Origin: Kytococcus schroeteri
GTDB lineage: Bacteria; Actinomycetota; Actinomycetes; Actinomycetales; Dermatophilaceae
NCBI RefSeq assembly: GCF_042433515.1
Contig: NZ_JBHLVH010000018.1
Span: forward strand, 19,306-83,305
DNA length: 64,000 bases
Reading direction: 5' to 3'
The notes beneath the pieces were generated by a model. It saw only the letters and a program-made list of their open reading frames with translations. It was not told the origin of the DNA and did no database searches. The position numbers and the translations under genes were made by a program. Of this stretch, positions 17,073 through 27,859 are shown one piece after another. Position 1 is the first letter of the stretch; each line of letters begins with the position of its first letter.

Positions 17073-19883
17073 GTGCAGCTCTCGGTCCTCGGCCCCCTCG
17101 AGGCCTTCACCGCCGACGGCCGGCCGCTGGACCTCGCCCTGCGTGAGCGACGCATCCTCGAGCTGCTGGCCGCCGCCGCGCCCCGCAACGTCTCCGCCAC
17201 CGAGATCATCGAGGCGCTCTGGCCGGACGGTCCCCCGCGCACCGCGGCCAACCAGGTGCAGGGGTGCATCGGCCGCATCCGCCGGGCCGTGCCCGAGAGC
17301 GAGGGCAAGGTGGTGCTCACGGTGGCGCGCGGCTACCGGCTGGCCGACGAGGTGGGCCTGGACCTGCACCGCTACCGCGAGGCCGTCCGCCTGGGCCGGG
17401 AGGCCCTGGCCGCCCAGCGCCCCGAGGAGGCCCACGCCCAGTTCTCCACGGCCATGGACCTGTGGCGCGACGACCCCTTCCCCGATGCCGTGCCCGGCAA
17501 CCGGGCGAGCGCCCTGGCCGCCCGCCTGCGCAGCGCCCACCTAGACCTGTGCGAGGAGCACTGGCTGCTCACCGCCCGCACCGACCCCGCCCAGGCAGTG
17601 GCCGAGCTGCAGCAGGTGGTGGAGCTGCACCCCCTGCGGGAGAGCGCGTGGGCGGCCCTGATGCGCGCGCAGGTGACGGCGGGCAAGAGCTCCGAGGCCG
17701 TGGACACCTACGGCCGGGCGCGGACCTTCCTGCGCAGGACGCTGGGCGTGGAGCCCTCCGAACCGCTGCGTTCGCTGCACACCGCGGTGCTGCGCGGCGA
17801 GGAGCAGCCCGCGCAGCCACCCACCCGCCCGGTGGCGGCCGGGCACCTGCCCCCGGCGCCGGTGGGCTTCGTGGGGCGGGAGGAGCTGCAGCAGCAGGTC
17901 TCAGCCGCCCTGCTGGGGCCGATGGTGCGGCGCGTGGTGGTCGTGCACGGCCCGGCCGGCATCGGCAAGACCGCACTGGCGCTGAAGGTGGCGCACGAGG
18001 TGGCCCCCCACTTCCCCGATGGGGTGCTGCACGTCCCGGTGCACGGCCCGGGGCAGACCCTCTCGACCGAGCAGGTCGTGGAGGAGTTGCTCTCCCAGCT
18101 GGGCGTGCCGACCCGGTCGGGGATGGCGGAGCACGAGCAGCGACGTCGCGCCCTGGCCGAGGAGCTCTCGACGCGACGTGTGCTGGTGGTGCTGGACGAC
18201 CTGATCGACGCCGACCAGCTGCACCGGGTGCTGCCCGTGGGGCCGGTGACCGTGCTGGCCACCACGACCCACCCGGTGCCGCCGTCGCCCGGGGTGACCT
18301 GCCTACCGGTCCCGCCGCTGGACCCTGAGGAGTCCGTGCAGCTGCTGCACGCGGCGCTGGGCTCGGAGCGCACGGAGGGCCACGAGGCGGCGGCCGCGGC
18401 GGTGGCCCGCGCCTGCGGCCACAGCCCGCTGGCCCTCAACCTCGTGGCCGGTCGGTTGCGCACCCGACCCTCGTGGAGCCTGGAGGTGCTGCTGGACCGG
18501 CTCCTGACACCCGGGCAGTCGCTGCCGGAGCTGGCCGAGCACGGCTTCGACCTGGGCGCCGGCGTGGAGAACGTGGTGCAGGGCCTGGGCGCGGCCGCCC
18601 GGGAGGCCTTCGCCCTGCTGCCGCTGGCCGGGGAGGACCCCTTCCCGGGCTGGGTGGTGGGTGCGCTCACCGGCCGGGACGACTGGTTCGACCAGGTGGA
18701 CGCCCTCGTGGACGCCCACCTGCTGCTCGAGGAGGGCGTGGACGCCCTGGGACAGCCCCGCTACCGCGTCCCCACCCTTACCCGGGCCGTGGCGCAGGGC
18801 CACGCCGACGCCCTGGGGGCCGAGGCCGTGCGGGCCGCGGCAGGTCGCCTCGTGGCCACCTGGTGGACGCTGGTGGAGCAGACCCGGCGGGAGCTGCCGC
18901 CGGCCCTGTACGACCTCGACCTGGTGGCCCCGGAGATCACCCCGCCGGAGCCGGCCACCGCGCTCGACCGCGGCACGCAGCGGGCCCTGGGAACGGCCCG
19001 GGCGTGGCTGCACACCGAGCGCCGCCCGGCCGCCGCGGCGGTGCAGCTGGCCGCCGAGCACGACCTGCCCGGACTGGCCGCGGGGTTGGCCTGCAGCCTC
19101 ATGACCTTCTTCGACTACGAGTGGCTCCACGAGGAGTGGCGCGCCACCGCAGGAACCGCCCTGGCCGCGGTGGAGGCCGCCGGGGCGGCCACTGGCAGCA
19201 CCCCCGACCGTCCCGAGGGCGACCCCGACCTCCTGGGCATGCCCGTGGACGCCGTCACCCGCGCCCGCCTGCAGCGAGGGGGGGCGCAGTTCGACCTGTA
19301 CCGGCAGCGCTACGAGCAGGCCGAGGAGCGTCTGCTGGAGGCGCTGGACGCCTTCGAGGCGGCGGGCGACGAGCGCGGCATCGCGCTGACCCACCTCAAC
19401 CTGCTCACCGCCACCCGCGAGACGCACCGCCGGGCCGAGGCGCACTCCCACGCCCGGGAGGCCGGGCGGTGCGGGGTGCTGCGCATCCGGGCCTCCGCGC
19501 GCTCGGTCCGTGCCGGGCTGATGCTGGGCGACGACCGCCCCGAGGAGGCGCTGGAGCTCTACGACCTCGCGGTGAGCGACGCCACACGCGCCGACGACCC
19601 CCACCGCCTCGGCCTGGCTCTGCGGGGCCGCGCCCGCACCCTGGCCCGGCTGGGACGGATGCCGCGTGCGGTGTCCGAGGCGGAGCGCAGCGTGGCGTTG
19701 TTCGACCAGATCGAGGACTCCGGCTGCCTGGCGCACGCCCTGCGCATCCTCGGCGAGCTGCGCGCCGAGGCCGGCGACGAGGCCGGCGCCCGGGAGGCCA
19801 TGGAGCGCGCGGACGGGCTGTACCTGACGGTCGGCCGACCCGGCGCCCGCGGGCCGTACGATGCCGCCGCGCGTTTCCGCTGA
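17073..19883 (+). CDS. AfsR/SARP-family regulator with BTAD, NB-ARC and TPR domains (paralog 2)
   Basis: The 936-residue protein aligns end to end with the gene at 10416: winged helix from VQLSVLGPLEAF, BTAD domain, NB-ARC-like ATPase with an intact Walker A GPAGIGKTA at 293-301 and Walker B RVLVVLDDL, then TPR-like helices ending in the shared tail GRPGARGPYDAAARFR. The GTG start has GGAGG 4 nt upstream and matches the paralog residue for residue; a longer upstream frame would cross a terminator. The CTGTC repeats seen at the other two promoters are not obvious here. It is likely a duplicated regulator that has diverged in binding site or signal. A near-perfect bidirectional terminator follows. 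Confidence 0.85.
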   Translation: MQLSVLGPLEAFTADGRPLDLALRERRILELLAAAAPRNVSATEIIEALWPDGPPRTAANQVQGCIGRIRRAVPESEGKVVLTVARGYRLADEVGLDLHRYREAVRLGREALAAQRPEEAHAQFSTAMDLWRDDPFPDAVPGNRASALAARLRSAHLDLCEEHWLLTARTDPAQAVAELQQVVELHPLRESAWAALMRAQVTAGKSSEAVDTYGRARTFLRRTLGVEPSEPLRSLHTAVLRGEEQPAQPPTRPVAAGHLPPAPVGFVGREELQQQVSAALLGPMVRRVVVVHGPAGIGKTALALKVAHEVAPHFPDGVLHVPVHGPGQTLSTEQVVEELLSQLGVPTRSGMAEHEQRRRALAEELSTRRVLVVLDDLIDADQLHRVLPVGPVTVLATTTHPVPPSPGVTCLPVPPLDPEESVQLLHAALGSERTEGHEAAAAAVARACGHSPLALNLVAGRLRTRPSWSLEVLLDRLLTPGQSLPELAEHGFDLGAGVENVVQGLGAAAREAFALLPLAGEDPFPGWVVGALTGRDDWFDQVDALVDAHLLLEEGVDALGQPRYRVPTLTRAVAQGHADALGAEAVRAAAGRLVATWWTLVEQTRRELPPALYDLDLVAPEITPPEPATALDRGTQRALGTARAWLHTERRPAAAAVQLAAEHDLPGLAAGLACSLMTFFDYEWLHEEWRATAGTALAAVEAAGAATGSTPDRPEGDPDLLGMPVDAVTRARLQRGGAQFDLYRQRYEQAEERLLEALDAFEAAGDERGIALTHLNLLTATRETHRRAEAHSHAREAGRCGVLRIRASARSVRAGLMLGDDRPEEALELYDLAVSDATRADDPHRLGLALRGRARTLARLGRMPRAVSEAERSVALFDQIEDSGCLAHALRILGELRAEAGDEAGAREAMERADGLYLTVGRPGARGPYDAAARFR

Positions 19884-19889
19884 GCACGA

Positions 19890-19931
19890 CGACGGGGCCG
19901 GGTGGGGATCAGTCCCCACCCGGCCCCGTCG
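19890..19931. terminator. bidirectional terminator, perfect 19-bp stem
   Basis: Arms 19890-19908 and 19913-19931 are perfectly complementary around a TCAG tetraloop. It lies between two convergent genes and should stop transcription from both sides. Confidence 0.85.
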
Positions 19932-19951
19932 CGGGTCCGAGGTGCCCGGTG

Positions 19952-20911
19952 TCAGTTGCTCCAGGTGAGCTTGGTGGGCATCTCGGAACCGCTGCCCCTG
20001 ACGCTTGCGGTCACCGCGAGGTCGCCGGCGTCCTGCACGCCCCAGGCCACCCGGTAGGTCTGCGACTCCCCCGGCGGCACGGGGTCGCTCGGCAGGCGGA
20101 TCTCCTGCGTGTAGTCGAAGATGCGTTCGGCGTCCTGGCCGCCGGACTGGGCCAGGAGGTAGTACGAACCGATGCCCAGCGGCGCGTCCCCGCGGTTGGT
20201 GACGGTCACCTCGTGGACCACCGCCTCGGAGGTCTTCTGGGCACCGGCCGCGCCCTCGGCGGGCTGGAACGGCTCGGGCCGGCCCACGGTGATCTCCACG
20301 TCACCGGCGCTGGCCGCGTCCCCGAAGGCCACCGCGGCGGCGTCCTCGTCCGGGGTGGTCGGGTCCTCCGCCGGCGTGGTCTCGTCCGGGGTCGTCGGGT
20401 CCTCCGCCGGCGTGGTCTCGTCCGGGGTCGTCGGGTCCTCCGCCGGGGTCGTCTCGTCCGGGGTGGTCGGGTCCTCCGCCGGGGTGGTCTGCTCCACCGA
20501 CGTCTCGTCCCCCGTGCTCTGGTCGTCCTCGGAGTCACCCCCGAACCCGCCGAGGACGAAGAACAGCGCTGCCAGCACGGCCAGCACCAGCAGGCCAGCA
20601 CCCACCAGGCATCCGATGGCGGTGCGGTCGTGCCCGCCCCCGGAGCGCCCGCCCGAGCCCCCGTGGCCCGTCATCGGGTGGGCGGGGTACGCGGGCTGTT
20701 CCCGGGCCGGGGTGGCACCGTACTGCCCGTAGGCGTCCTGGACCGGCTGGTCGTAGGGCGACGACTGCTGCCCCCCGTACACCGGCGGGGTGGGCTGGTC
20801 GTAGGGACGGGGCGACCCACCGCCACCGGCGGGGCCGGGCTGGATGCGGTGGGGCTCGGTCGGGCGGTCCTCCCAGTCGGGCGAGCCGGGGGGCGGAGGC
20901 GGTGTGGTCAT
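19952..20911 (-). CDS. single-span membrane protein with DUF4352-like extracellular domain (paralog A)
   Basis: The 319-residue protein has a Pro/Gly/Tyr-rich cytoplasmic N-terminus (about 100 residues), one membrane helix (IGCLVGAGLLVLAVLAALFF), an acidic Thr/Pro linker made of four copies of TTPAEDPTTPDE, and a C-terminal beta domain (VEITVGRPEPF, then EVTVTNRGDAPLGIG) that looks like the DUF4352 immunoglobulin-like fold. It is a paralog of the gene at 21023; both start after nearly the same leader. Function unknown; a surface or envelope role is likely. Start chosen at 20911 because GAGGGAGAA lies just upstream and the equivalent start is used in the paralog. Confidence 0.75.
   Translation of the reverse strand: MTTPPPPPGSPDWEDRPTEPHRIQPGPAGGGGSPRPYDQPTPPVYGGQQSSPYDQPVQDAYGQYGATPAREQPAYPAHPMTGHGGSGGRSGGGHDRTAIGCLVGAGLLVLAVLAALFFVLGGFGGDSEDDQSTGDETSVEQTTPAEDPTTPDETTPAEDPTTPDETTPAEDPTTPDETTPAEDPTTPDEDAAAVAFGDAASAGDVEITVGRPEPFQPAEGAAGAQKTSEAVVHEVTVTNRGDAPLGIGSYYLLAQSGGQDAERIFDYTQEIRLPSDPVPPGESQTYRVAWGVQDAGDLAVTASVRGSGSEMPTKLTWSN
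20347..20490 (-). repeat. four tandem 36-bp coding repeats
   Basis: Four consecutive 36-nt units (20347, 20383, 20419, 20455) encode TTPAEDPTTPDE in the extracellular linker of the gene at 19952. Units differ at a few third positions. Copy number may vary between strains through slippage. Confidence 0.9.
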
Positions 20912-20945
20912 GGTCTTCTCCCTCGTGCGATTGCTCCCAGTACAC
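20912..20945 (-). promoter_or_regulatory. leader of paralog A, shared with paralog B
   Basis: On the minus strand this leader holds GTGTACTGGG, then TCGCACGAGG and a strong ribosome site before the ATG. The same blocks, at almost the same spacing, precede the gene at 21023, so the duplication included the control region. Confidence 0.5.
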
Positions 20946-21022
20946 CTGACGCCACGCGGTCGGACGGGCGACCACGGGCCCATTCCGGTCCGTGGGTCCA
21001 CGACCCGCGGTGGGTGGGACGG

Positions 21023-21769
21023 TCACCTCTCCCAGGTGGAGGTGCCGCGGCCCCCGTCGGGGGTCACCACCGAGCCGGTGACCGTCAGGTCCTCGGTGTC
21101 CTCCACCGACCAGCCTATGCGGAAGGTGGTGGACCCGCCGGGCTCCACCGCGCCCGACGGCTGGCCGAGGTCCTGGCCGAAGTCGAACCCGCGACGCACG
21201 TCCTCGCCGCCGGCGGTGGCCCGGAAGGTCAGGAACGAGACCTCGAAGGGCTTCTCCCCGTGGTTGGTGACCGTCACCTCCTGCACCACCGGATGCGCGT
21301 CCGGCGAGAAGCCGGCGGCGGTCTCGCTCGGGGTGAACGACTGCGGCTCGCCCACCACCACCTCCACCCCGTGCACGGTCGCACCCTCCCCGAAGCCGAC
21401 CGCCTCCGGCGACTCGGCGGCCGGGCCCGTGGGCACCGACGGCAGGGCCACGCTCGGCACGGCCGGGGCCGACGGCATCGCGGGGCCGCCCGTGGGGTCG
21501 GTCTCCTGCGGCCGGTCCTCGTCCAGGCCTCCGAACAGCCAGAAGCCGGCCACCACCAGCAGCAGGGCCAGCAGTCCGCCACCCAGCAGGCAGCCGAGGG
21601 TCGTGCGGTCCGGCCCACCGGACGAGCCGCGCCCACCGGAGGACCGCGGCGCGGACGGGGCGGCGTCCGCCATCGGGTGGCTCCCGTCCACGGGGCCGGT
21701 CTGGATGCGCTGGGGGTCGGTGGTGCGGCTCTCCCAGTCGGGTGCCCCGAGGGTCGGCGGCGTGCTCAT
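21023..21769 (-). CDS. single-span membrane protein with DUF4352-like extracellular domain (paralog B)
   Basis: The 248-residue protein has the same plan as the gene at 19952: a start of the type MSTPPTLGAPDWESRTTDPQ, a Pro/Gly-rich cytoplasmic part, one membrane helix (TLGCLLGGGLLALLLVVAG), a short Pro/Ser linker and a C-terminal beta domain with VEVVVGEPQSFTPSE and EVTVTNHGEKPFEVS. The linker lacks the 36-bp repeats and is much shorter. The two genes are 111 nt apart in the same orientation with matching leaders, so they come from a tandem duplication. Function unknown. Confidence 0.75.
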   Translation of the reverse strand: MSTPPTLGAPDWESRTTDPQRIQTGPVDGSHPMADAAPSAPRSSGGRGSSGGPDRTTLGCLLGGGLLALLLVVAGFWLFGGLDEDRPQETDPTGGPAMPSAPAVPSVALPSVPTGPAAESPEAVGFGEGATVHGVEVVVGEPQSFTPSETAAGFSPDAHPVVQEVTVTNHGEKPFEVSFLTFRATAGGEDVRRGFDFGQDLGQPSGAVEPGGSTTFRIGWSVEDTEDLTVTGSVVTPDGGRGTSTWER

Positions 21770-21801
21770 GGTTCTCCTCGTGCGACGGCGCCCCAGTACA
21801 C
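21770..21801 (-). promoter_or_regulatory. leader of paralog B, shared with paralog A
   Basis: GTGTACTGGG, a six-base spacer, TCGCACGAGGAGAA and the ATG match the leader at 20912-20945. Conservation outside the coding region suggests a functional promoter or operator rather than chance. Confidence 0.5.
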
Positions 21802-21887
21802 ACCACCGCACCAGCGGTGCGTCGCAGCCGTCCACAGGGCCCGGTCGTCGCGTGCCGTACGACGTGGCCCGCTCCCACCGACACCCC

Positions 21888-22571
21888 TCACCGGACCAGG
21901 CGGTAGCCCATCCCGGGTTCGGTGAGCAGGTGGCGCGGTGCGGTGGGGTCCGGCTCCAGCTTGCGGCGCACCTGGTTGGCGTAGACGCGCAGGTAGTTGG
22001 ACTCGCGCCCGTAGCCCGGTCCCCACACGGACCGCAGCAGGTCCGCATGGGGCACGAGACGCCCGTCGTGGCGGGCGAGCTCCTCCAGGAAGCGCCACTC
22101 GGTTGGGGTCAGGTGCACCGGCTGGCCGGCCACCTCGCACGATGCCGTGGCGAAGTCGAGCACGAAGTGGGCGGTCACGAAGGGCGGCGTGGCCCCGTTG
22201 GTCACCGACTCTCCGCGGCGTAGGGCAGCCCGTACCCGGGCCATGAACTCATCGGAGCCGAACGGCTTCGTCACGAAGTCGTCGGCGCCCTCGTCCAGCG
22301 CCTCGACCTTGTCGTCGGAGGCCCGCCGGGCCGAGAGCACCACCACCGGCACCCGGCTCGTGCGGCGGATCCTCCGCAGCACCTCCACACCGTCGATGTC
22401 CGGCAGTCCCAGGTCGAGCACCACCAGGTCGGGTGCGTCCTGCTCCACGGAGTCCAGCGCGTCACGGCCACAGCCCACGGCCTCCACCTCGTAACCGCGG
22501 GCACGGAGGTTGATGCGCAGGGTGCGGCGGATGGCGTCCTCGTCGTCCACCACCAGGATGCGGGGGGTCAT
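21888..22571 (-). CDS. kdpE: KdpE, response regulator of potassium transport
   Basis: The 227-residue protein has an OmpR/PhoB layout: receiver domain with the acidic pair DDED at the start, phospho-acceptor in VVLDLGLPDIDG (about residue 52), and the conserved lysine in TKPF near 104; then a winged helix with LTPTEWRFLEELARHDGRLV and a C-terminal ESNYLRVYANQVRRKLE. The last is very typical of KdpE. It should be phosphorylated by KdpD and activate the kdp operon when potassium is limiting. Its start overlaps the kdpD stop by 4 nt. It is last in the operon, with a short unremarkable region before the next gene. Confidence 0.93.
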   Translation of the reverse strand: MTPRILVVDDEDAIRRTLRINLRARGYEVEAVGCGRDALDSVEQDAPDLVVLDLGLPDIDGVEVLRRIRRTSRVPVVVLSARRASDDKVEALDEGADDFVTKPFGSDEFMARVRAALRRGESVTNGATPPFVTAHFVLDFATASCEVAGQPVHLTPTEWRFLEELARHDGRLVPHADLLRSVWGPGYGRESNYLRVYANQVRRKLEPDPTAPRHLLTEPGMGYRLVR

Positions 22572-25204
22572 GCGTCGCCCTCCTCGGGGACCTCGGCAGC
22601 AGGGGACACACCGGCCACGGCGCAGGGCGCGCCCGGTGACGAGTGGTCGACCCCGGGATCCGGTGCGGGCAGGGTCACCAGCATCGTCAGCCCGCCGCCG
22701 GGAGTGGGCGCGGCCTCCAGGGTGCCACCCATCTCCGTGACCAGGCCCCTGGCCACCGCCAGACCCAGCCCCACGCCGTTGCCGGCCGGCACGTCACCCA
22801 ACCGTTGGAACGGCTCGAACATGCGCGCCCGCTGGTCGGCGGCCACGCCCACCCCGGTGTCCGCCAGCTCGAGCACCACGGAGGCGCCCGAGGGATCCGC
22901 GTCGTCTCCCTCCACCCGGCGGGAGCGAAGCCGCACCGGTTCCCCGGCGGGCTGGTGGCGCAGGGCGTTCTCCAGCAGGTTGCCCAGCACCCTTTCCAAC
23001 AGACCGGGGTCGGCCAGCACCACCCGGGCGGCGGGGTCGAAGTCGCACTCGACCGCGGTGGCACCCTCCTCCCCCTCCAGGGCGCTGTGCACCGTCTCGG
23101 CCAAGTCCACAGGACGCAGTGTGGCCACCACGGCCCCGAACTGCAGGCGCGACATGTCCAGCAGGTTGTCCACCAGGGCCTCGAGGCGGTCCGAGGAGTG
23201 CTCGATGATCTCCTGCAGCTCCTCGCGATCCTCCGGAGCGAAGTCGACCTCGGTGCTGCGCAACGACCCGATGGACGCCTTGATGGCGGCCAGCGGGGTC
23301 CGCAGGTCGTGGGAGACGGCCGAGAGCAGCGCCCGGCGGGCCCGGTTGTCGCGGGCCAGCTCGTCGGCGGTACGCGCCTCCGCCTCCAGGGCGCGGCGCT
23401 GCACCACGGCCTCGGCGTGCACGGCCAGGGCGGAAACCACGCGCCGCTGCATGGCCTCCAGCGGTCGGTCGGTGACCAGCACCAGCTGGTGGCCGTCCCC
23501 CACCGGTTCCCGCAGGGTCTCGGCACCCTCCGCAGTGCCTGCTGGCGGCTCCGATGCGGTGTCGGCAGGTCCGTCCGTGGCGTCCGCCGACGCCTCGACC
23601 ACCGGCGGGCTCCCCTCCTCGAGGCGCACCAGGGACACCCGGCGCAGGCCCAGCAGCTCCACGGCCTGGCGCAGGAGGGTCCCCATCGGGTCGGCACTGC
23701 CCAGCACGGTGGGCGCCAGGGCCGCCAACGAGTGCGAGACCTGCTGGGCCCGCACGGCTGCCTGGGCCCGCCTCGCCCGCGCATGGACCACCCCTGCCAC
23801 GAGCCCCGCGATGAGCACGTACACCACGATGGCGGCCACGTTCTGCGGGTCGGAGATGGTCCACTCGTGCACCGGCGGGGTGAAGTACCAGTTGAGCAGG
23901 GCCGAGCAGATCACCGCCGAGGCCACGGCCGGCCAGAGTCCGCCGGCCAGGGCCACCACCACGGTCACCAGGAGGTAGACCTGCACGATGAGGGGCAGCG
24001 CCCCGCCGGAGGGCAGCAAGGTCATCGGCGGCGTGAGCAGCAGCGGCAGCAGCACCGCCAGCACCCATCCCCAGCGCACCTGCTCGGCCGGGAGGTCCGC
24101 CACCGGGCGGGAGAGCCCACCGCGGCCGGCCAACGCATGGGTCACCACGTGCACGTCGATCTCACCGGAGTCCCGGATGATCTTCTCGCTCGTGCCGGCG
24201 TCCACGGCACGGCGCCACCACGGCCGCCGGCTGGACCCCACCACCACCTGGGCGGCGTTCACGCCGCGGGCGAACTCCAGCACGCCCTCGGCCGGGTCGC
24301 GCCCGGTGACGGTGTGGAAGGTGCCTCCGAGCTCCTCGGTGAGCTGTCGCAGCCCGGCCACCGCGCCCGGCGAGGAGACGGTGAGTCCGTCCATGGGGGC
24401 CACGTGCACGGCGTGGAAGGCCCCTCCGGCCGACCGCCCGGCGATGCGGGCGCCGCGACGCAGCAGCGTGCTGCCCTCGCGTCCCCCCGAGACGGCCACC
24501 ACCACCCGATCGCGGGTGGGCCAGGTGCCGTCGATGCCGTGCTCGATCCGGTAGGCGGCCAGGCCCTCGTTGACCCGGTCGGCGAGCCACAGCAGGGCCA
24601 GCTCGCGCAGGGCGGCCAGGTTCCCGGGCCGGAAGTAGTTCTGCAGCGCGGAGTCCACCCGCTCGGGCCGGTAGACCAGACCGTCGGTGAGACGTGCCCG
24701 CAGGGCCTCCGGCGAGAGGTCCACGAGCTCCACCCGGTCGGCGGCGCGCACCTGGGCGTCGGGAACGGTCTCGCGCTGCACCACCCCGGTGATGGCGGTG
24801 ACCGTGTCGTTGAGCGACTCCAGATGCTGGATGTTCACCGTGGAGATCACGTCGACGCCGGCCTCCAGCAGGGCGCGCACGTCCTGCCAGCGCTTGGCGT
24901 TCTCCGAGCCGGGCGCGTTGGTGTGAGCCAGCTCGTCCACCAGCGCCACCTCGGGTCGACGGTCCAGCACGGCCTGCAGGTCCATCTCCTCCACGGCCAC
25001 CCCGCGGTGCACGGTGCGGCGGCGGGGCACCACCTCCAGCCCCTCGGCGCGCCGCCGGGTGGCGGGGCGGTCGTGGTCCTCGAGGTACCCGATGACCACG
25101 TCCACCCCGTCGGCCGCGAGGGCGTGCCCCTCGTCCAGCATCGCGCAGGTCTTGCCCACGCCGGGGGCGGCGCCGAGTCGGATGCGGAGTCGTCCCTGGC
25201 TCAT
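22568..25204 (-). CDS. kdpD: KdpD, sensor histidine kinase of potassium transport
   Basis: The 878-residue protein starts with the KdpD sensor domain (MSQGRLRIRLGAAPGVGKT with a Walker A, then LVDELAHTNAPGS and DVISTVNIQHLESLND), continues with a universal-stress-like domain, four closely spaced membrane helices (about residues 380-480, DUF4118), a GAF-like linker, a HisKA domain with SHDLRTPLAAIK, and an HATPase domain (GNLLENALRHQP, LADTGVGV). Length matches the family. It senses low potassium or turgor and phosphorylates KdpE. It lies 10 nt after kdpC and overlaps kdpE by ATGA. Confidence 0.94.
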   Translation of the reverse strand: MSQGRLRIRLGAAPGVGKTCAMLDEGHALAADGVDVVIGYLEDHDRPATRRRAEGLEVVPRRRTVHRGVAVEEMDLQAVLDRRPEVALVDELAHTNAPGSENAKRWQDVRALLEAGVDVISTVNIQHLESLNDTVTAITGVVQRETVPDAQVRAADRVELVDLSPEALRARLTDGLVYRPERVDSALQNYFRPGNLAALRELALLWLADRVNEGLAAYRIEHGIDGTWPTRDRVVVAVSGGREGSTLLRRGARIAGRSAGGAFHAVHVAPMDGLTVSSPGAVAGLRQLTEELGGTFHTVTGRDPAEGVLEFARGVNAAQVVVGSSRRPWWRRAVDAGTSEKIIRDSGEIDVHVVTHALAGRGGLSRPVADLPAEQVRWGWVLAVLLPLLLTPPMTLLPSGGALPLIVQVYLLVTVVVALAGGLWPAVASAVICSALLNWYFTPPVHEWTISDPQNVAAIVVYVLIAGLVAGVVHARARRAQAAVRAQQVSHSLAALAPTVLGSADPMGTLLRQAVELLGLRRVSLVRLEEGSPPVVEASADATDGPADTASEPPAGTAEGAETLREPVGDGHQLVLVTDRPLEAMQRRVVSALAVHAEAVVQRRALEAEARTADELARDNRARRALLSAVSHDLRTPLAAIKASIGSLRSTEVDFAPEDREELQEIIEHSSDRLEALVDNLLDMSRLQFGAVVATLRPVDLAETVHSALEGEEGATAVECDFDPAARVVLADPGLLERVLGNLLENALRHQPAGEPVRLRSRRVEGDDADPSGASVVLELADTGVGVAADQRARMFEPFQRLGDVPAGNGVGLGLAVARGLVTEMGGTLEAAPTPGGGLTMLVTLPAPDPGVDHSSPGAPCAVAGVSPAAEVPEEGDA

Positions 25205-25214
25205 GGCGTGATTG

Positions 25215-25804
25215 TCACCGGTCCGTCCCGACGGCGTCGGCCAGGGCCAGGTTGAGCAGCAGGACGTTCACCCGGGGCGCCCCGACGAACCCCAGCGAGG
25301 GGCCGTCGGTGTGCTCCTCCACCAGCGCACGCACCTGCTCGACGGGGAGGTCGTTGGCGGCGGCCACGCGCGGCAGCTGGTACTCGGCGTACTCGGGGCT
25401 GATGTGGGGGTCCAGCCCGGACCCCGATGCGGTGACCGCGTCGGGCGGGACCGGCCCAGCGGCATCGGGGTTCTCCTGCCTCACGGCGGCCAGGCGCTCC
25501 CGGACGACCTCCAGCTGGGCGGGCTCGCGGGTGCCCAGGTTGCTGCCGCCGCTGGAGGCACCGTCGTGGTCGGTGGCCGAGGGGCGGGGGTGGAACCACC
25601 GCGGGTCGGTGGTCTCCTGCGAGAACAGCGCCGAGCCCACGGCACGGCCGTCGTGGTGCACCACCGAGCCGTCGGCCCGGGCCGGCAGGGCACGTCCGGC
25701 CAGCAGCACGGCGGCCGGGTAGAGCACGCCGAGCACCACGGTCATGACCAGCAGCATCCGCACGGCGGCGAGCAGGGGACGGGTCAGGGAGGAGTTCACG
25801 TTCA

Positions 25805-25805
<1 letters not shown>
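25215..25805 (-). CDS. kdpC: KdpC, potassium-transporting ATPase subunit C
   Basis: The 196-residue protein has one N-terminal membrane helix (LLVMTVVLGVLYPAAVLLAG) and the family blocks GSALFSQETTDPRWFHPRPS, SGGSNLG and DAVTASGSGLDPHISPEYA. KdpC stabilises the KdpFAB complex and raises its affinity for ATP. The ATG at 25805 is preferred over a GTG one codon upstream because it shares its A with the kdpB TGA. Together with kdpF, A and B it completes the structural operon. Confidence 0.93.

Positions 25806-27855
<2,050 letters not shown>

Positions 27856-27859
<4 letters not shown>

Noticed and set aside
20347..20490. Regular 36-bp repeats that could suggest a CRISPR array
   Set aside because: The units are directly abutting with no spacers and encode an in-frame peptide repeat.
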